From NCBI RefSeq assembly GCF_019393635.1, contig NC_057864.1:87124382-87188381 (forward strand): a stretch of DNA of 64,000 nucleotides. Direction: 5' to 3'. Positions 1 through 10,664 of the stretch are shown one piece after another (the stretch's first letter is position 1; the number at the start of each line of letters is the position of its first letter). Under the pieces are notes generated by a model that saw only the letters and a list, made by a program, of their open reading frames with translations, did no database searches and was not told the DNA's origin. The position numbers and the translations under genes were made by a program. This stretch comes from Dromiciops gliroides. Lineage: Eukaryota; Chordata; Mammalia; Microbiotheria; Microbiotheriidae.

Positions 1-175
1 TACCCCTTTTATCCTGAGAAATTTTTACCTGACCTGGAGAATGTAGATATATAAAATAGGTGCACATACCCTTTGACTGTTGTCAATTTTTTCATGACCC
101 CCACATTCATTTCCGTGACCCAATATGGGGTTATAACCAACAGTTTAAGAAGCTTTGGTATAAAGTAGAAAACAG
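1..175. repeat. hAT-like non-autonomous repeat end (partial)
   Basis: The segment carries blocks such as ATATAAAATAGGTGCACATA, a run of CCCC/GACCC motifs and ACAGTTTAAGAAGCTTTGG. The same blocks recur in order at 15239-15586. Read in reverse, the end AGCTTCTTAAACTGTGGGTC resembles non-autonomous hAT-type repeats with a 'TTCTTAAACTGTGGGTCGCGACCCC' style end. The copy begins outside the window, so its other end and any 8-bp duplication cannot be checked. The family name is an inference; that it is repeated is seen directly. Confidence 0.45.
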
Positions 176-1946
176 TAGCAAAAACATCAAAACACTGCAC
201 TGACTAATTTTGATTCCAGAGGACTAATGGGAAAAAATAACCTCTCTCTTCTCCTCTTGGATAGAGTGGAGGATTTTGTGGAATGAAGCATATTTTCAGA
301 CTTAGCCAATGTGCTATTTTTTTTGCACCTTCAGATTTATCTTGGTAACAAAGGAGAGATTTTATAAGAGGAGATTGTTAGAAAGTAAAAGTGGTGTAAC
401 AAAAGCTTCAATAAAATCTAAAAATGAAAAAAGGATAATAATTTTAATTGAAATTTGTTAAACTATCAAACCCACATGACAACATAATAGAAGAGTCTCG
501 ATAGTTTTGAGATTAGGCAAAAAAAAAAATACAAAACCTGCTATTATTGTCTATCATGAATAATCCAGGAAATCAAGAAATATTAGGATTCTCAAGGTCC
601 ATATACTCCATCTGTTACATGAAAAGAAATTACCTCTAGAACATACTAAACAAGTTGACTGAAGCTCTTCAGTAAGGGGAATTCCACTACCTCCAAAAAC
701 AGTACATTTCACTTTTGAATAAATAATAGTTAGAAAAGTTTTGTTTGTTTTTCCCCATAAATCACGACTCTCCACAACTTGTTCCCATTGCCCCATGTCC
801 CTAATTGGAAACCAGAATGGAAGATTTTTAATTCTTCTTCCTTCATGAGGTCCCTGCAAATACTGGAAGAGAAAATATGGCTCCCATGAGTTTCCTAAAT
901 TCTCTAATCAAAGTATCCCTAGTTCCTTCATTTGCTATTTCTATGGAACCTTTCTCTGAATACTTTACAGCTTATCAATGTCCTTAAACTGACATGCTTA
1001 GAAGTCAATACTCTATTCCAACTGAGTTCTGAATAGGTTATGCAGAGAGACTTTCACCTCCTTATTCCTGTATTGTATGACTCCTTTAATGGACTCCAAG
1101 ATCACATTCACTGTTGACTATATATCACATGGCTGAATCATTGAGTTACTAGTCTACTGAAAGCTCCAGATCTTTTTTTCCCCAGAAAACAAATTAATTG
1201 CATTCTAATCATGTTTCACCCATCTTACATGTGTAATGTTGATTTTTTAAAATCTAACTTGGCAATAATCCCTACTGAATTGGATTCAGTGTCATTCCCT
1301 AGTCAAAATCTTTGTGATCCCATCTCTGTCATCCAATTTGTCAACTATCCCTTACACCTTTGGGTCATCTGATGAGCATCCCATCTATAAGTTTTCCAAG
1401 TCATTGATGAAAATACTTAATAGCTCAGAACCAAGTACAACTGGGGCACTGCACTCCTGGTTAGCAATGCAATAAATAACCAAAACCAGCACTAGTATAA
1501 GAGATTGCATGTAAAGAAAGTAATTATTATCTCTACTTCCTTCCCGATATATCTCTTCTTTTAAAAAAAATACATATATTAACATAGTATACAAATGGGG
1601 AATCACTTAGCATAAAGGTACTTAAATTGGGAATATCATATATTAAAGAAGTCTCTACTACAATTTCCACTGAGATAAGCACTCTGAGGGCAGTAGGATT
1701 AGTAAGAAGAATATTGGTAGTACTAAGACAAACAGCTTCCATAATCATATGGGCGTTACTATACCTAGATCTAGTTCATTATGTAGATTGGTATTCTACA
1801 TGTATTATGTAGCATATATATCTTTATATATGTATGTGTACTACTCTTGTGCAAGGTGAATCATTTGCACCATCTGCATATCTGGACTTAAGACAATTTT
1901 CTGAGCTACCTAGTGCTTGCCTGTGAGCATACATGCTCATGTGCAT
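176..1946. other. Intergenic DNA without recognised features
   Basis: About 1.8 kb of AT-rich sequence. The short open frames here have no recognisable domain and no codon structure that stands out from background. I see no SINE core, LINE motif or LTR end. Confidence 0.5.
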
Positions 1947-1948
1947 AC

Positions 1949-1991
1949 ATACACACACACACACACATGCACACATGCAGAGGGAGGGAGG

Positions 1992-2046
<55 letters not shown>
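1949..2046. repeat. (CA)n then (GGGA)(GA)n compound microsatellite
   Basis: A short CA run is followed by GGGAGGGAGG and then about 30 uninterrupted GA dinucleotides. The Ser/Leu-type open frame read antisense here is only a translation of the repeat. Confidence 0.95.
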
Positions 2047-2048
<2 letters not shown>

Positions 2049-2745
2049 TACCATAGAATGAGAAATATTTATGTTATATGATATCTTTGTAAATTGGCAG
2101 GGCACGGTGGGCAGTTTTGCAGATTTACATCATTTAGCACACAGATGGAAACCAGTGGTTTCCCAGTATGAGTTCTTTTCTGTTTTTGCTTCTCTCAGAG
2201 TCTCTGCTTAATTTAGGGGGAGAAGTGATTTTGCTTGAGGGATTCTCTTCATCTACTTAATGTTTCCTGCTGCACTTATGACCAGAAGGGAATAGATTCT
2301 ACCCTCTTACCCTTTCAGAAAATTGGCACACTATTTGCCCTTTTCTAGTCCAGTGACATTTTTGTCTTCCATGCTCTTTAAGACATCAAGAAAGGTGGCT
2401 CAGCAATCACATCTGTGAAGTTTTTCCTTGTTTATTTTGCTTTATTTGGGCATACTCTGTGTTTTCCCCCAACAATATATGATTTATCTAGATTTGGTGA
2501 GTTAAACTCATTTGAAGGAGCTGTTATCTTTTACTGTCTCCATACACATTTGGTTTCAGCTGCTTGTTAGTCATTTTGGGGGGAAGAGGAGGGGATAGAG
2601 TTCTCTTTCCCAATCCAAAGATCATTTCCAAAGGAAGAGAAGACAAAAGAAAACTAAGTGTTGAATCATTCAGCCTTAACATCAATGTTAACCCAACTAA
2701 TGAAGGTTTCTTTGATCTTTCTCTTACCATCAATATAACTTTAAC
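2047..2745. other. Intergenic DNA without recognised features
   Basis: Sequence between the GA microsatellite and the first plus-strand SINE. No retroelement motif or credible coding frame was recognised. Confidence 0.5.
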
Positions 2746-2759
2746 ATACTACACACACT

Positions 2760-2927
2760 GATGGCAGCTAGGTGGCACAGTGGATAAAGCACTGGCTCTG
2801 ACTTCAGGAAGACCTGAGTTCAAATCCAGTCTCAAACACTTGAAACTTACTAGCTGTGTGAACATGGACAAGTCACTTAACTCTCATTGTTCTGCAATAA
2901 ATTTTAAAAAATAATCTTAAAAAAAAA
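2760..2927 (+). mobile_element. tRNA-derived marsupial SINE
   Basis: Starts with GGCAGCTAGGTGGCACAGTGG, has the B-box-like GAGTTCAAATCCAG and ends in an A-rich tail. Likely target-site duplications CATA(C/G)TACACACA lie at 2746-2759 and just after 2927. Diverged relative to other copies. Confidence 0.85.
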
Positions 2928-2929
2928 CA

Positions 2930-3430
2930 TAGTACACACATGCACACACAGCAGATTTGGGGGGGTATGTTTTAATATCACTTTTGTTTACTCTAAAGGC
3001 ATAACATTTTTCTTAGAGAACATTTTTTTTTCATTGAAATAATTTTCCTTTGTGTTTTTAGAATTTTGTGATTGAGAACTCTCCCATACTTCTTGGGCTG
3101 ACTTTTCCTACAGATTATTGGACCACTTGGTCCTACTTATTTTGTTTCCTGAACCTCTAAAGTAAATGTCTAAAAATCTAAAGTGAACATCAGACTTTCC
3201 TCTATTTGCATCTACTTCTCTATTATGAACTCTATTGTGGATTAGTCACATTACCAACAATGTTCCTTTCATTTCTTCTTCAGAAAGTAATTCCTACTTG
3301 TTGGTCAAAACTAACAACATACCAGCAGGTCCTTTGTCACTTTCTTCACCTTTTAAAAAGTGAAATGGTTACCTGATCTTTTTGCCAAGTGATAGATCCT
3401 CAACAGCTATCCAGATATGGTCACTGAAGT
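2930..3430. other. Intergenic DNA without recognised features
   Basis: No recognised repeat or gene between the SINE and the L2-like relic that follows. Confidence 0.45.
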
Positions 3431-3434
3431 TACC

Positions 3435-3805
3435 CATCAATGCCTCCATCAATATAAATTTATTAAATCCTTACTGTGGCAGACATTGTTTTGATCAATA
3501 AGGATGCAATGTAAAAAAAAAAAAAGTTCTTGCAGTTACCTTGCAATGGGGGAGACAAACTATATACATATTTATATGCACATGTATGTATATGTGTGGA
3601 TGGATGGATGTACACTACATACATGATAAATGAAGACTAGATTGGCGATACCCTTAAAGGAGAAGGTACTAGTGGCTATGGAGGATGAGAAAGGCCTCCT
3701 AGAGAAGGTAGATTTTGAATTGGACATTGAAGGAAATCAATGATTTTACAATCAAGAGATTGAGAGAGGGATCATTCCAGGCAGGGGGACAGACAATGCA
3801 AAAGC
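3435..3805 (+). repeat. Ancient L2-like interspersed repeat relic
   Basis: Contains AAATTTATTAAATCCTTACTGTG near its start and, further on, phrases resembling 'aggcctcctagagaaggt...gacattgaagga' and 'attccaggcagggggacag...gcaaaggc', which I associate with old L2-type repeats in mammals. A short A run and a (GTAT)-rich stretch interrupt it. Assignment is by resemblance only. Confidence 0.4.
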
Positions 3806-3901
3806 TTCCACACCAGAGTCATATAACTGTATGTGAAAAAGAGTAAGAATCCCAGTATGATTAGATTTTCTATGAGTTTTTTTGTCTTGATTCCTATAAT
3901 A

Positions 3902-4063
3902 TATTTTTTTGTTTGTTTTGTTTTTTTGTGGGGCAATGAGGGTAAAGTGACTTGCCCAGGGTCACACAGCTGGTAAGTGTCAAGTGTCTGAGGCTGGATT
4001 TGAACTCAGGTACTCCTGAATCCAGGGCCAGTGCTTTATCCACTGCACCACCTAGCCACCCCC
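3902..4063 (-). mobile_element. tRNA-derived marsupial SINE with TSD
   Basis: Reverse-oriented copy: T-rich tail on the left, then GACTTGCCCAGGGTCACACAGC and CCACCTAGCCACCCCC at the right. Flanked by GATTCCTATAA repeats at 3889 and 4064 that continue into TATATTTTTTT, a clear target-site duplication of the L1-type T-rich insertion site. Confidence 0.95.
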
Positions 4064-4064
4064 G

Positions 4065-5277
4065 ATTCCTATAAATATATTTTTTTAAAGACTAAAACTC
4101 TTTTTCTCACCTCGACTTAAAATGCAGTAGTCCCTTATGGATCAATATCAATGATGAACAATAGGAAAGCAATACTTACTCCATTTTTCTGACATGGGCT
4201 GTTTGTCCCTCCTTGGGAAGCCAAGGGGCTATGTGATTTGGTGGGAACATATTAGTGTCCTATTCATGTTTCATTCTATTTAACTTCCTGATTTTCCTTA
4301 GCCATAGTACAACTCAAGTTATTGATAGCCTCAGCCACCTCTTGTTACAGTTATTATAGGCATGAAACATCTCCCTCTACCCTGCCCCTGTGAAATCCTC
4401 TTAAATTATTTATTTTTTCCAGGTGCTTTGAAGTGTAACTATGAAAATATATTATTTTCCTACTGTTAATCTTTGTACACATATTTTCAAAAATTCTACT
4501 AGTTTCCTGAATTAATTAGGAGTCCATCTCCTTAATATAAAATATTAATCCACCACCTTTTTTATCTACACTATTTTTGTTTGATATTATATCTTTCCAT
4601 AGTTATTCTAGTCATGTGCTCTGTCAATTCTTAATAACAGCTATGATTTCAATTTTAGGTCTATTTTTATCAACTTTGTTGCCCTTTCCCTTTGCATTCA
4701 ATTTTAGACTAAGACATAAATTTCCTTGCTAGTTCTCTCCTTATATATTCTCTTCCAATGATTATTGGTCCTTTCTTCCTACCTGGTACCTGTTACTCTC
4801 TGTGATATAAGGTATTTGAATAGTTTTCTCCTTTATGTGTATTTTTAGTTCAAAGTCCTCTATTTGATTTCCAAGACTGTTGGCAAAATATATGTATCAA
4901 CTTTTATTAGTTTCCTTTCACACTATTTTTTAGCTATAGTAAAGAAATACACATTTCTTCCTCAAGAACAATCTTAGAAGTGAAATGTTCCCTTCTGCTT
5001 CCCCTTTCTCTTATGAATTTCCTAAATTCCCCAGTATTAGTGTAAAAACACCATATTTCTTGAGAAGTCAAAGATTAATAAGAGTCTTTAAATTCATAAA
5101 AATATTTTATAACTATAATGCAATATTATTTTTTGATACTACATATTTAATTATATATTTTAAAATTGTGGTCCTGAGAAGGGATACATAAGACTCAACA
5201 GGTTGCCAAAGCAGACTGTGACACAAAATGCTTAAAAATTTAAGTCTTCAGGATTTTTGTGTCATCACTATTTGCCT
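4065..5277. other. Intergenic DNA without recognised features
   Basis: About 1.2 kb, T-rich on the plus strand. Could be a very old LINE read in reverse, but no diagnostic motif survives. No coding frame worth calling. Confidence 0.4.
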
Positions 5278-5293
5278 GAGACATTACAATTCT
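5278..5293. repeat. Left TSD of the RPL27 retrocopy
   Basis: GAGACATTACAATTCT, identical to 5912-5927 on the other side of the retrocopy and its microsatellite. Confidence 0.92.
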
Positions 5294-5911
<618 letters not shown>

Positions 5912-5927
5912 GAGACATTACAATTCT
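5912..5927. repeat. Right TSD of the RPL27 retrocopy
   Basis: GAGACATTACAATTCT, matching 5278-5293 exactly; it directly follows the GAA tract and a short GGA run. Confidence 0.92.
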
Positions 5928-6267
5928 TAACAACGCCTTCTTGCCTTCTACATTTCCTCTGTTAGGATTTGTCACTACACAAATAACCAGATATGTCCAA
6001 TGATTATCAGCTTCTACAATCTATGAAGTCCTTCTCTCACATTCCAATTATATGCCCTGAAAAGACAGCAGCATTATATTTTTGTGTCTATTTGACAAAT
6101 AGCTTCCTTAACATTATACATTGTTTCTTCTACTGAAAATCATTAGCTTGCCTCTCACATGACAGCACCTTTGGATCCAAGTAATTATTCCTTGTAGAAC
6201 AAGAAGCTGTTTCACTCCAACGAGACAAGGCCCCCTTTTCTGTTCTTCTGAAATGCTCCATACCTAT

Positions 6268-6444
6268 TTGTTTTATAGTTGTTTCAGTCATATCCAATTC
6301 TTCATGATGCCATTTGGGGTTTTCTTAGCAAAGTTACTGGAGTAGTTTGTTATTTTCATCTCCTGCTCATTTAACAGATGAGGAACTGAGATAAATAGGA
6401 TTAAGGAACTTGCCCAGGGTCACACAGCTAGTAAGTGTCTGAGG
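6268..6444 (-). mobile_element. RTE-tailed SINE, first part (split by ERV)
   Basis: Reverse copy of the longer SINE type. Its tail reads as a CAGTCATATCCAATTCTTCATG block, followed by GGGGTTTTCTTAGCAAAG and CTGGAGTAGTTTG, then GCCCAGGGTCACACAGCTAG. The SINE stops at CTGG (6445-6448), where the ERV is inserted, and resumes at 10153. Confidence 0.85.
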
Positions 6445-6448
6445 CTGG

Positions 6449-6806
6449 TGTTAAGGGCTAAAATTCTAGCTAAACTGTCTAAAATATCTAATGAGTGGTC
6501 GCCAATAAATTATAAGCTTTAGCAAGAGTTAGACTTTTAAGCATTTATTAAGGAGAATAAGAATTTGGTAAAGAGAGAGAAAGGCCTAGATTCCTATCTA
6601 TTAAAGGGAGAGCACATTTCTAGCTCCGCTCTCCACCAGAGTCCAGAGGAAAGAGAGCGCGAGACTGAGCACCAGTCTCTTCCTTCCTCCTCCCACTAGC
6701 CTGTGTCACTTCCTGACTCCTCGTCTTGCCCTCAAAGACCTTCGTTTCATGGGCAGAACTCTTCTACAGTAAGTCTCCAGCAGGTGGCGTCATTCCAATC
6801 GTTACA
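6449..6806 (-). repeat. 3' LTR of the ERV
   Basis: 358 bp, TG at one end and CA at the other; in element orientation it begins TGTAACGATTGG and ends AGCCCTTAACA. It contains AATAAA-like and TTAATAAATGC signals for polyadenylation and a CT-rich, mildly CpG-containing middle. Differs from the 9795-10152 copy at four single bases (A/C, A/G, T/C and G/A). Confidence 0.95.
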
Positions 6807-6822
6807 GTCCCCCCTGTTGTTC
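6807..6822 (-). promoter_or_regulatory. 3' polypurine tract of the ERV
   Basis: In element orientation AACAACAGGGGGGAC directly abuts the TG of the 3' LTR, the place where plus-strand DNA synthesis is primed in retroviruses. Confidence 0.85.
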
Positions 6823-7356
6823 CTCAAGAAACAAAATGTTTCCTTGACGGAACAGTAAAAACAATATGATAACTATTGCTAACTAATAATATGTGAACAA
6901 CAATATAGAAAAGGAAGAGAGGAAAGTTTTGTCCAGAGGGGCGATTTTTTTTTTGTCCTCATGAACCGACGCTTTGACATTAGTCTTGCAAAGGGAGGGC
7001 CTCTGCAGAGAATACATGTTACAGATGGTGTATATTATAACAGAAAGAGAAAAAAAACAACAAATCAAAACTGTTCATTTAAAGTTTCTGAAAGTCTTTT
7101 CTCAGATGTCCTCTAGGTGTAGTCGTGGAATGGAAGTCTTTTCAGGGGTTGATGTGTGGATGCTGGTAATCAGCCAGGAAAATTTCCTACAAAATTGAGC
7201 TTAACACAACTTTAAAATAGCTTTGTCTATAATCAAATCAAACAATGAAAGTTCTCAAAAACATGTCTAAGGGAATACAGAATCTTAGTTGTTACACATG
7301 AAACATATAATAAAACAAAAATTGAAACATTCTTTAAAATTATAATATTACTATAG

Positions 7357-7372
7357 TCCCCCCCTTATGGAG
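7357..7372 (-). other. Second polypurine-like tract inside the ERV
   Basis: In element orientation CCATAAGGGGGGGACTATAG, sharing AGGGGGGGAC with the true PPT about 550 bp further on. Could be a central PPT, or a trace of an earlier 3' end. No LTR follows it. Confidence 0.5.
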
Positions 7373-8779
7373 GGTAATTGAGAAGACAATTGCTGCAATA
7401 TTAATTATTAAAAATAATTTTTATCTGTTTCATCACTTTTTGCATCATCTGCCTAATTATCCTCATGCCATTATGAGAAATTAGAAAATCTAATATAATT
7501 GGTAACAGGTGTCAAGGCCAAATTCAACACTGTATTTATCATGACACCTGAGATAATTATGGGGGTTACCATAAAAGAACAGAGAAATGATGGGATATGA
7601 GCATTCCCACACTTGAGCAATATGTACTGCCCATGCAGTATGCCAGGCTTAAAATAGGTGGATGGAATATATGTCCATGCCACCGAACATATTGGAGGAA
7701 ACTGAGTCAGACTTAATCAGATGCATGGGATTGAGATGGTCCATGGCATCAGGCATATAGGAGGGAGCATAGAAGCCAGGTGTAGAAGTGAGATGGGTGG
7801 GATCAATACTTCCAGCCATCTGTACAATATTGTGGGGAAAAATAAAATAAAATATTAAACCAAGAGAATCCAACCTCAACATTTGTCAAAAGCCGTTCCC
7901 TTGGCCATACCTTGACTTCATGCATGTCTCCCCTCATGTGACAGTTCAGTGTCTGCTCTTGCATGTATTCCTCTTGTGATTGGATGGCATCTTGGCCAAC
8001 TGGCATCTGATAACTCAGAATAAAGGCAATTAATGTCTTAAATGATAAGTTCCCATAATCCAAGTCTCATATGGATTTAAAAATTGAGGATAATAAATGA
8101 TTGCAAAAAATGTGAATACATCTTGACTCAGAACACAATATATAATTATGCAACAATTTCAAATAATACCCCTTTTTTGTACTTAGTATACAATTACTTT
8201 TGTGAAAAATCAGAACATATTTAAATACAAGTTAAAACACAACAGAATCTCAAAGAAAACTTTTTTTAAAAAAAGAAAACTTTTACAAATGTTCCCCTCT
8301 TTTTTTTTTTTTTTTGGAATATGCTTATCAAAAATAATACTTCTAGAATCAATTTACACTTGCCATGGCAACCAATTTGCCAGGGAAATGCTTTAAAGAG
8401 TTTGATCAAATAATCAGTTGAGAAAAAATAACAAAAACAAATAACTCAGAATATGGGAGCACAATACTCCTAGAATTAACATTGTATTATGAAATCAAAA
8501 CCATGTTTCAAAATTAGATAGATGAATGAATAGAAGAAAATACACGTGGAATAATAAAAGACAATGAAATTCAAACTAGGGAAATCTAAATGAATATGAA
8601 CTTAATATTAATAAGAGTATTACAAAATATAAACTTGATTGCATGACTATAAAAAGCTTTTACAAATATTCTCCTTGTTTTAGAAACTAAGTATAAGACA
8701 ATCTCAAAAACATTAAAATCTCTATGAAAATAAATCTATACCATTAATTCCAAAATGTATATGTAATAGCATAGAAATC
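7373..8779 (-). other. ERV internal region without a long frame (possible env/pol relics)
   Basis: About 1.4 kb downstream of the ORF in element orientation. Only short open frames of 70-86 codons occur at 7471-7683, 7649-7882 and 7803-8063, overlapping one another in different frames. One has hydrophobic stretches (FNILFYFIFP type; MVTPIIISGVMI), which could be eroded envelope sequence, but no furin site, disulphide motif or YXDD box is visible. Origin undecided. Confidence 0.4.
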
Positions 8780-9658
8780 CTATGTAACCTCTGAACTGAC
8801 ATTAATAATCTGAGTGAATTCAGAACACTCTTGATTCTGATATCTAAAATCCCCAATACTCATATCAATACCTTGCTGCTTACTTCTACATTTCTGTACA
8901 ATATATACCCTTCCATGGCAAAAGAAGCAGAGTCTTGAACTATGTTGATAATTGTCATTCTTATTCAGCTTAAGTTTTTCTTCTTTAACCCCTCTATATT
9001 GTCTGTCAGTCTTTTCACCATACAAATGCTTTATAATATTACTAATTAAAGACAAAAGCAGGTTAGCAAAATCACGAACAAAACGGGCATATGTGGAACT
9101 TAAAGGGCTTTCTAAGGTTGTCTCAGAAGCACAGCCAGGCTGGGGAAGGGCTGAGCCTGAAGCTGCAAATGTAGTTAGAGAAAGTTGAGCATGCGCATCA
9201 GTTCTCTGGACTTCCCAGGCAGGGGAAGCAATGGGCTTGGCCATGGGAGGAGAAGAGGGTTGGGTCTGGAGAGGAGGGGAGGGACCAGCGCAATTTGAAT
9301 CAGACTTGATTTTGAACTCAGGCCTGGATTCCTCTTCCCCCACTTTGCCTCCAGGTGCTAGGGGATTAAAAGCTTCTAGAGGGTGGGTCATTGCCTCCAG
9401 GCATGCAAAATTAGAGCAACAATTAGTGTTAGAACTGGGAAAAGCTGCAGGAATCTCTTCAGGTTTCTCTGAAAAAGCATGGTTGGGAGAGGGAGTGATA
9501 TTTCCTTGTGTGAGTAAGTTGCTGGCTCTTCTAACAAAAATAAAAAGAAAAATAGAAAATCCACAAAAACAAAGCATTAACATGATCTTATCTCCCATTC
9601 GTCTGGTTAAACAGACTAAAATAAAAAATAGGATAATTAGGGAGTTTAAAAGGTCCAT
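8780..9658 (-). CDS. ERV ORF: two membrane segments, Pro-rich middle, degenerate CCHC
   Basis: An open frame of 292 codons from ATG at 9658 in the 5' part of the ERV, just after the splice-donor-like site. The frame extends 8 codons upstream, but that 'start' at 9682 is GTG. Counting from the ATG, residues about 3-18 and 25-42 are strongly hydrophobic (LLNSLIILFFILVCL; IMLMLCFCGFSIFLFIFV) and each is followed by arginines. Residues about 55-177 are rich in Pro, Ser and acidic residues, and about 195-212 form another hydrophobic stretch. Near 244-257 CFFCHGRVYIVQKC has the exact Cys spacing of a retroviral nucleocapsid knuckle (C-x2-C-x4-H-x4-C), but with Tyr where His is expected. Gag is the obvious guess from its position and the knuckle. 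However, the length is short for Gag, no capsid homology region is visible, and an N-terminus with two membrane segments is not Gag-like. It may be a Gag with its capsid deleted, or an accessory protein. Confidence 0.55.
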   Translation of the reverse strand: MDLLNSLIILFFILVCLTRRMGDKIMLMLCFCGFSIFLFIFVRRASNLLTQGNITPSPNHAFSEKPEEIPAAFPSSNTNCCSNFACLEAMTHPLEAFNPLAPGGKVGEEESRPEFKIKSDSNCAGPSPPLQTQPSSPPMAKPIASPAWEVQRTDAHAQLSLTTFAASGSALPQPGCASETTLESPLSSTYARFVRDFANLLLSLISNIIKHLYGEKTDRQYRGVKEEKLKLNKNDNYQHSSRLCFFCHGRVYIVQKCRSKQQGIDMSIGDFRYQNQECSEFTQIINVSSEVT

Positions 9659-9728
9659 TCGAAAAAATTTAAAGGAAAACACAGCCAGTACACCAGTACT
9701 TAGCAGTTAAAGGGAGAGGGAGGGGAAA

Positions 9729-9740
9729 TTTCTTACCCAA
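9729..9740 (-). promoter_or_regulatory. Splice-donor-like site of the ERV leader
   Basis: In element orientation GGTTGGGTAAGAAATT, a good match to a GTAAG donor, lying between the primer-binding site and the ORF. Retroviral leaders often carry the major donor here. Functional use is inferred. Confidence 0.45.
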
Positions 9741-9774
9741 CCAGAAGATCAGAAGAAGACTGAGGTTTAGCTTT

Positions 9775-9792
9775 CCTCTTCGTGGTCAGCCA
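9775..9792 (-). other. Primer-binding site, tRNA-Arg(UCG)-like
   Basis: In element orientation TGGCTGACCACGAAGAGG starts 2 nt after the 5' LTR. Retroviral primer sites begin TGG, complementary to the CCA end of a tRNA. Apart from one extra T after TGGC and one base near the end, it fits the complement of the 3' end of a tRNA-Arg(UCG) as I remember it. An alternative primer cannot be excluded without a tRNA alignment. Confidence 0.65.
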
Positions 9793-9794
9793 TC

Positions 9795-10152
9795 TGTTAA
9801 GGGCTAAAATTCTAGCTAAACTGTCTAAAATATCTAATGAGTGGTCGCCAATAAATTATAAGCTTTAGCAAGAGTTAGACTTTTAAGCATTTATTAAGGA
9901 GAATAAGAATTTGGTAAAGAGAGAGAAAGGCCTAGATTCCTATCTATTAAAGGGAGAGCACATTTCTAGCTCCGCTCTCCACCCGAGTCCAGAGGAAAGA
10001 GAGCGCGAGACTGAGCGCCAGTCTCTTCCTTCCTCCTCCCACTAGCCTGTGTCACTTCCTGACTCCTCGTCTTGCCCTCAAAGACCTTCGCTTCATGGGC
10101 AGAACTCTTCTACAGTAAGTCTCCAGCAGGTGGCATCATTCCAATCGTTACA
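9795..10152 (-). repeat. 5' LTR of the ERV (promoter LTR)
   Basis: 358 bp, direct repeat of 6449-6806 with four substitutions. As the 5' LTR of a minus-strand element it would drive transcription towards lower coordinates. Confidence 0.95.
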
Positions 10153-10156
10153 CTGG

Positions 10157-10218
10157 ATTTGAACACAAGATGAATTTTGCCAACTCAGGCCAGACACTAT
10201 CCACTGTGCCACCTAGAT
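10157..10218 (-). mobile_element. RTE-tailed SINE, second part (split by ERV)
   Basis: Continues the SINE interrupted at 6444: the CTGG duplication is followed by ATTTGAACAC, a degraded middle and CCACTGTGCCACCTAGATG, the usual start of the SINE in reverse. Confidence 0.85.
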
Positions 10219-10219
10219 G

Positions 10220-10660
10220 TTGCTTCTATACCTATCATGTATAACCAAATATTCAGTGGCTGGTCTCCCTCACTTTATGAACATCATATATTTCATCCTT
10301 CAACCTACTGACTCCAATTAACTTTTTCACATTTTTAAATCCTCCTTGATAAATTTCATCTTTTTAGGAAATACTTCTTTCTCTCTGATTATGTATGAAG
10401 AAGGTGCTTTCTAAAGTGCCATATGATTTATGGTCTATTATGGGAACAGTTTGGAGCACATTTTCAATGAGATCTCTATTTGATTATTAATGTTTATAAT
10501 GATGTAAATTAATTCTTGAATCAACAAAACAAAGTGTTCATTATAGTTCTAGGGTTAAATGCATCTTTGTTTATTCTAGTTGTTTGAAAATTATTTATGT
10601 ATAGTGTGTGTGGTAACACTATTAAATCATTCAGTTGTATAGAATATCCCACACTTCACC
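10220..10660. other. Intergenic DNA without recognised features
   Basis: AT-rich sequence, no recognised repeat or coding frame. Confidence 0.45.
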
Positions 10661-10664
10661 ATGA

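Larger units (their letters stand above)
6449..10152 (-). mobile_element. Complete non-autonomous ERV (LTR-internal-LTR)
   Basis: A 3.7-kb provirus-like element read on the minus strand. It has 358-bp LTRs at both ends, each with TG...CA termini, and a perfect 4-bp TSD CTGG (6445-6448 and 10153-10156); 4-bp duplications are usual for class I (gamma-like) ERVs. Reading 5' to 3' on the minus strand: 5' LTR, a primer-binding site 2 nt later, a splice-donor-like GGGTAAG, a 292-codon ORF, about 1.4 kb of AT-rich sequence with only short frames, a G-rich internal tract, about 0.5 kb of untranslated sequence, the polypurine tract and the 3' LTR. The internal region of about 3 kb has no visible protease, reverse transcriptase or integrase motif, so it would need another virus for its enzymes. 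The LTRs differ at 4 of 358 positions, which suggests a fairly recent insertion. Confidence 0.93.

Noticed and set aside
8952..9710. Plus-strand frames of 78 and 159 codons opposite the ERV ORF
   Set aside because: They are antisense shadows of the 292-codon minus-strand ORF; composition follows the opposite frame and the element reads on the minus strand.
6449..10152. Tandem duplication of host sequence as the reason for the two 358-bp repeats
   Set aside because: TG...CA ends, a 4-bp TSD, a primer-binding site and a polypurine tract in the right places identify them as retroviral LTRs.
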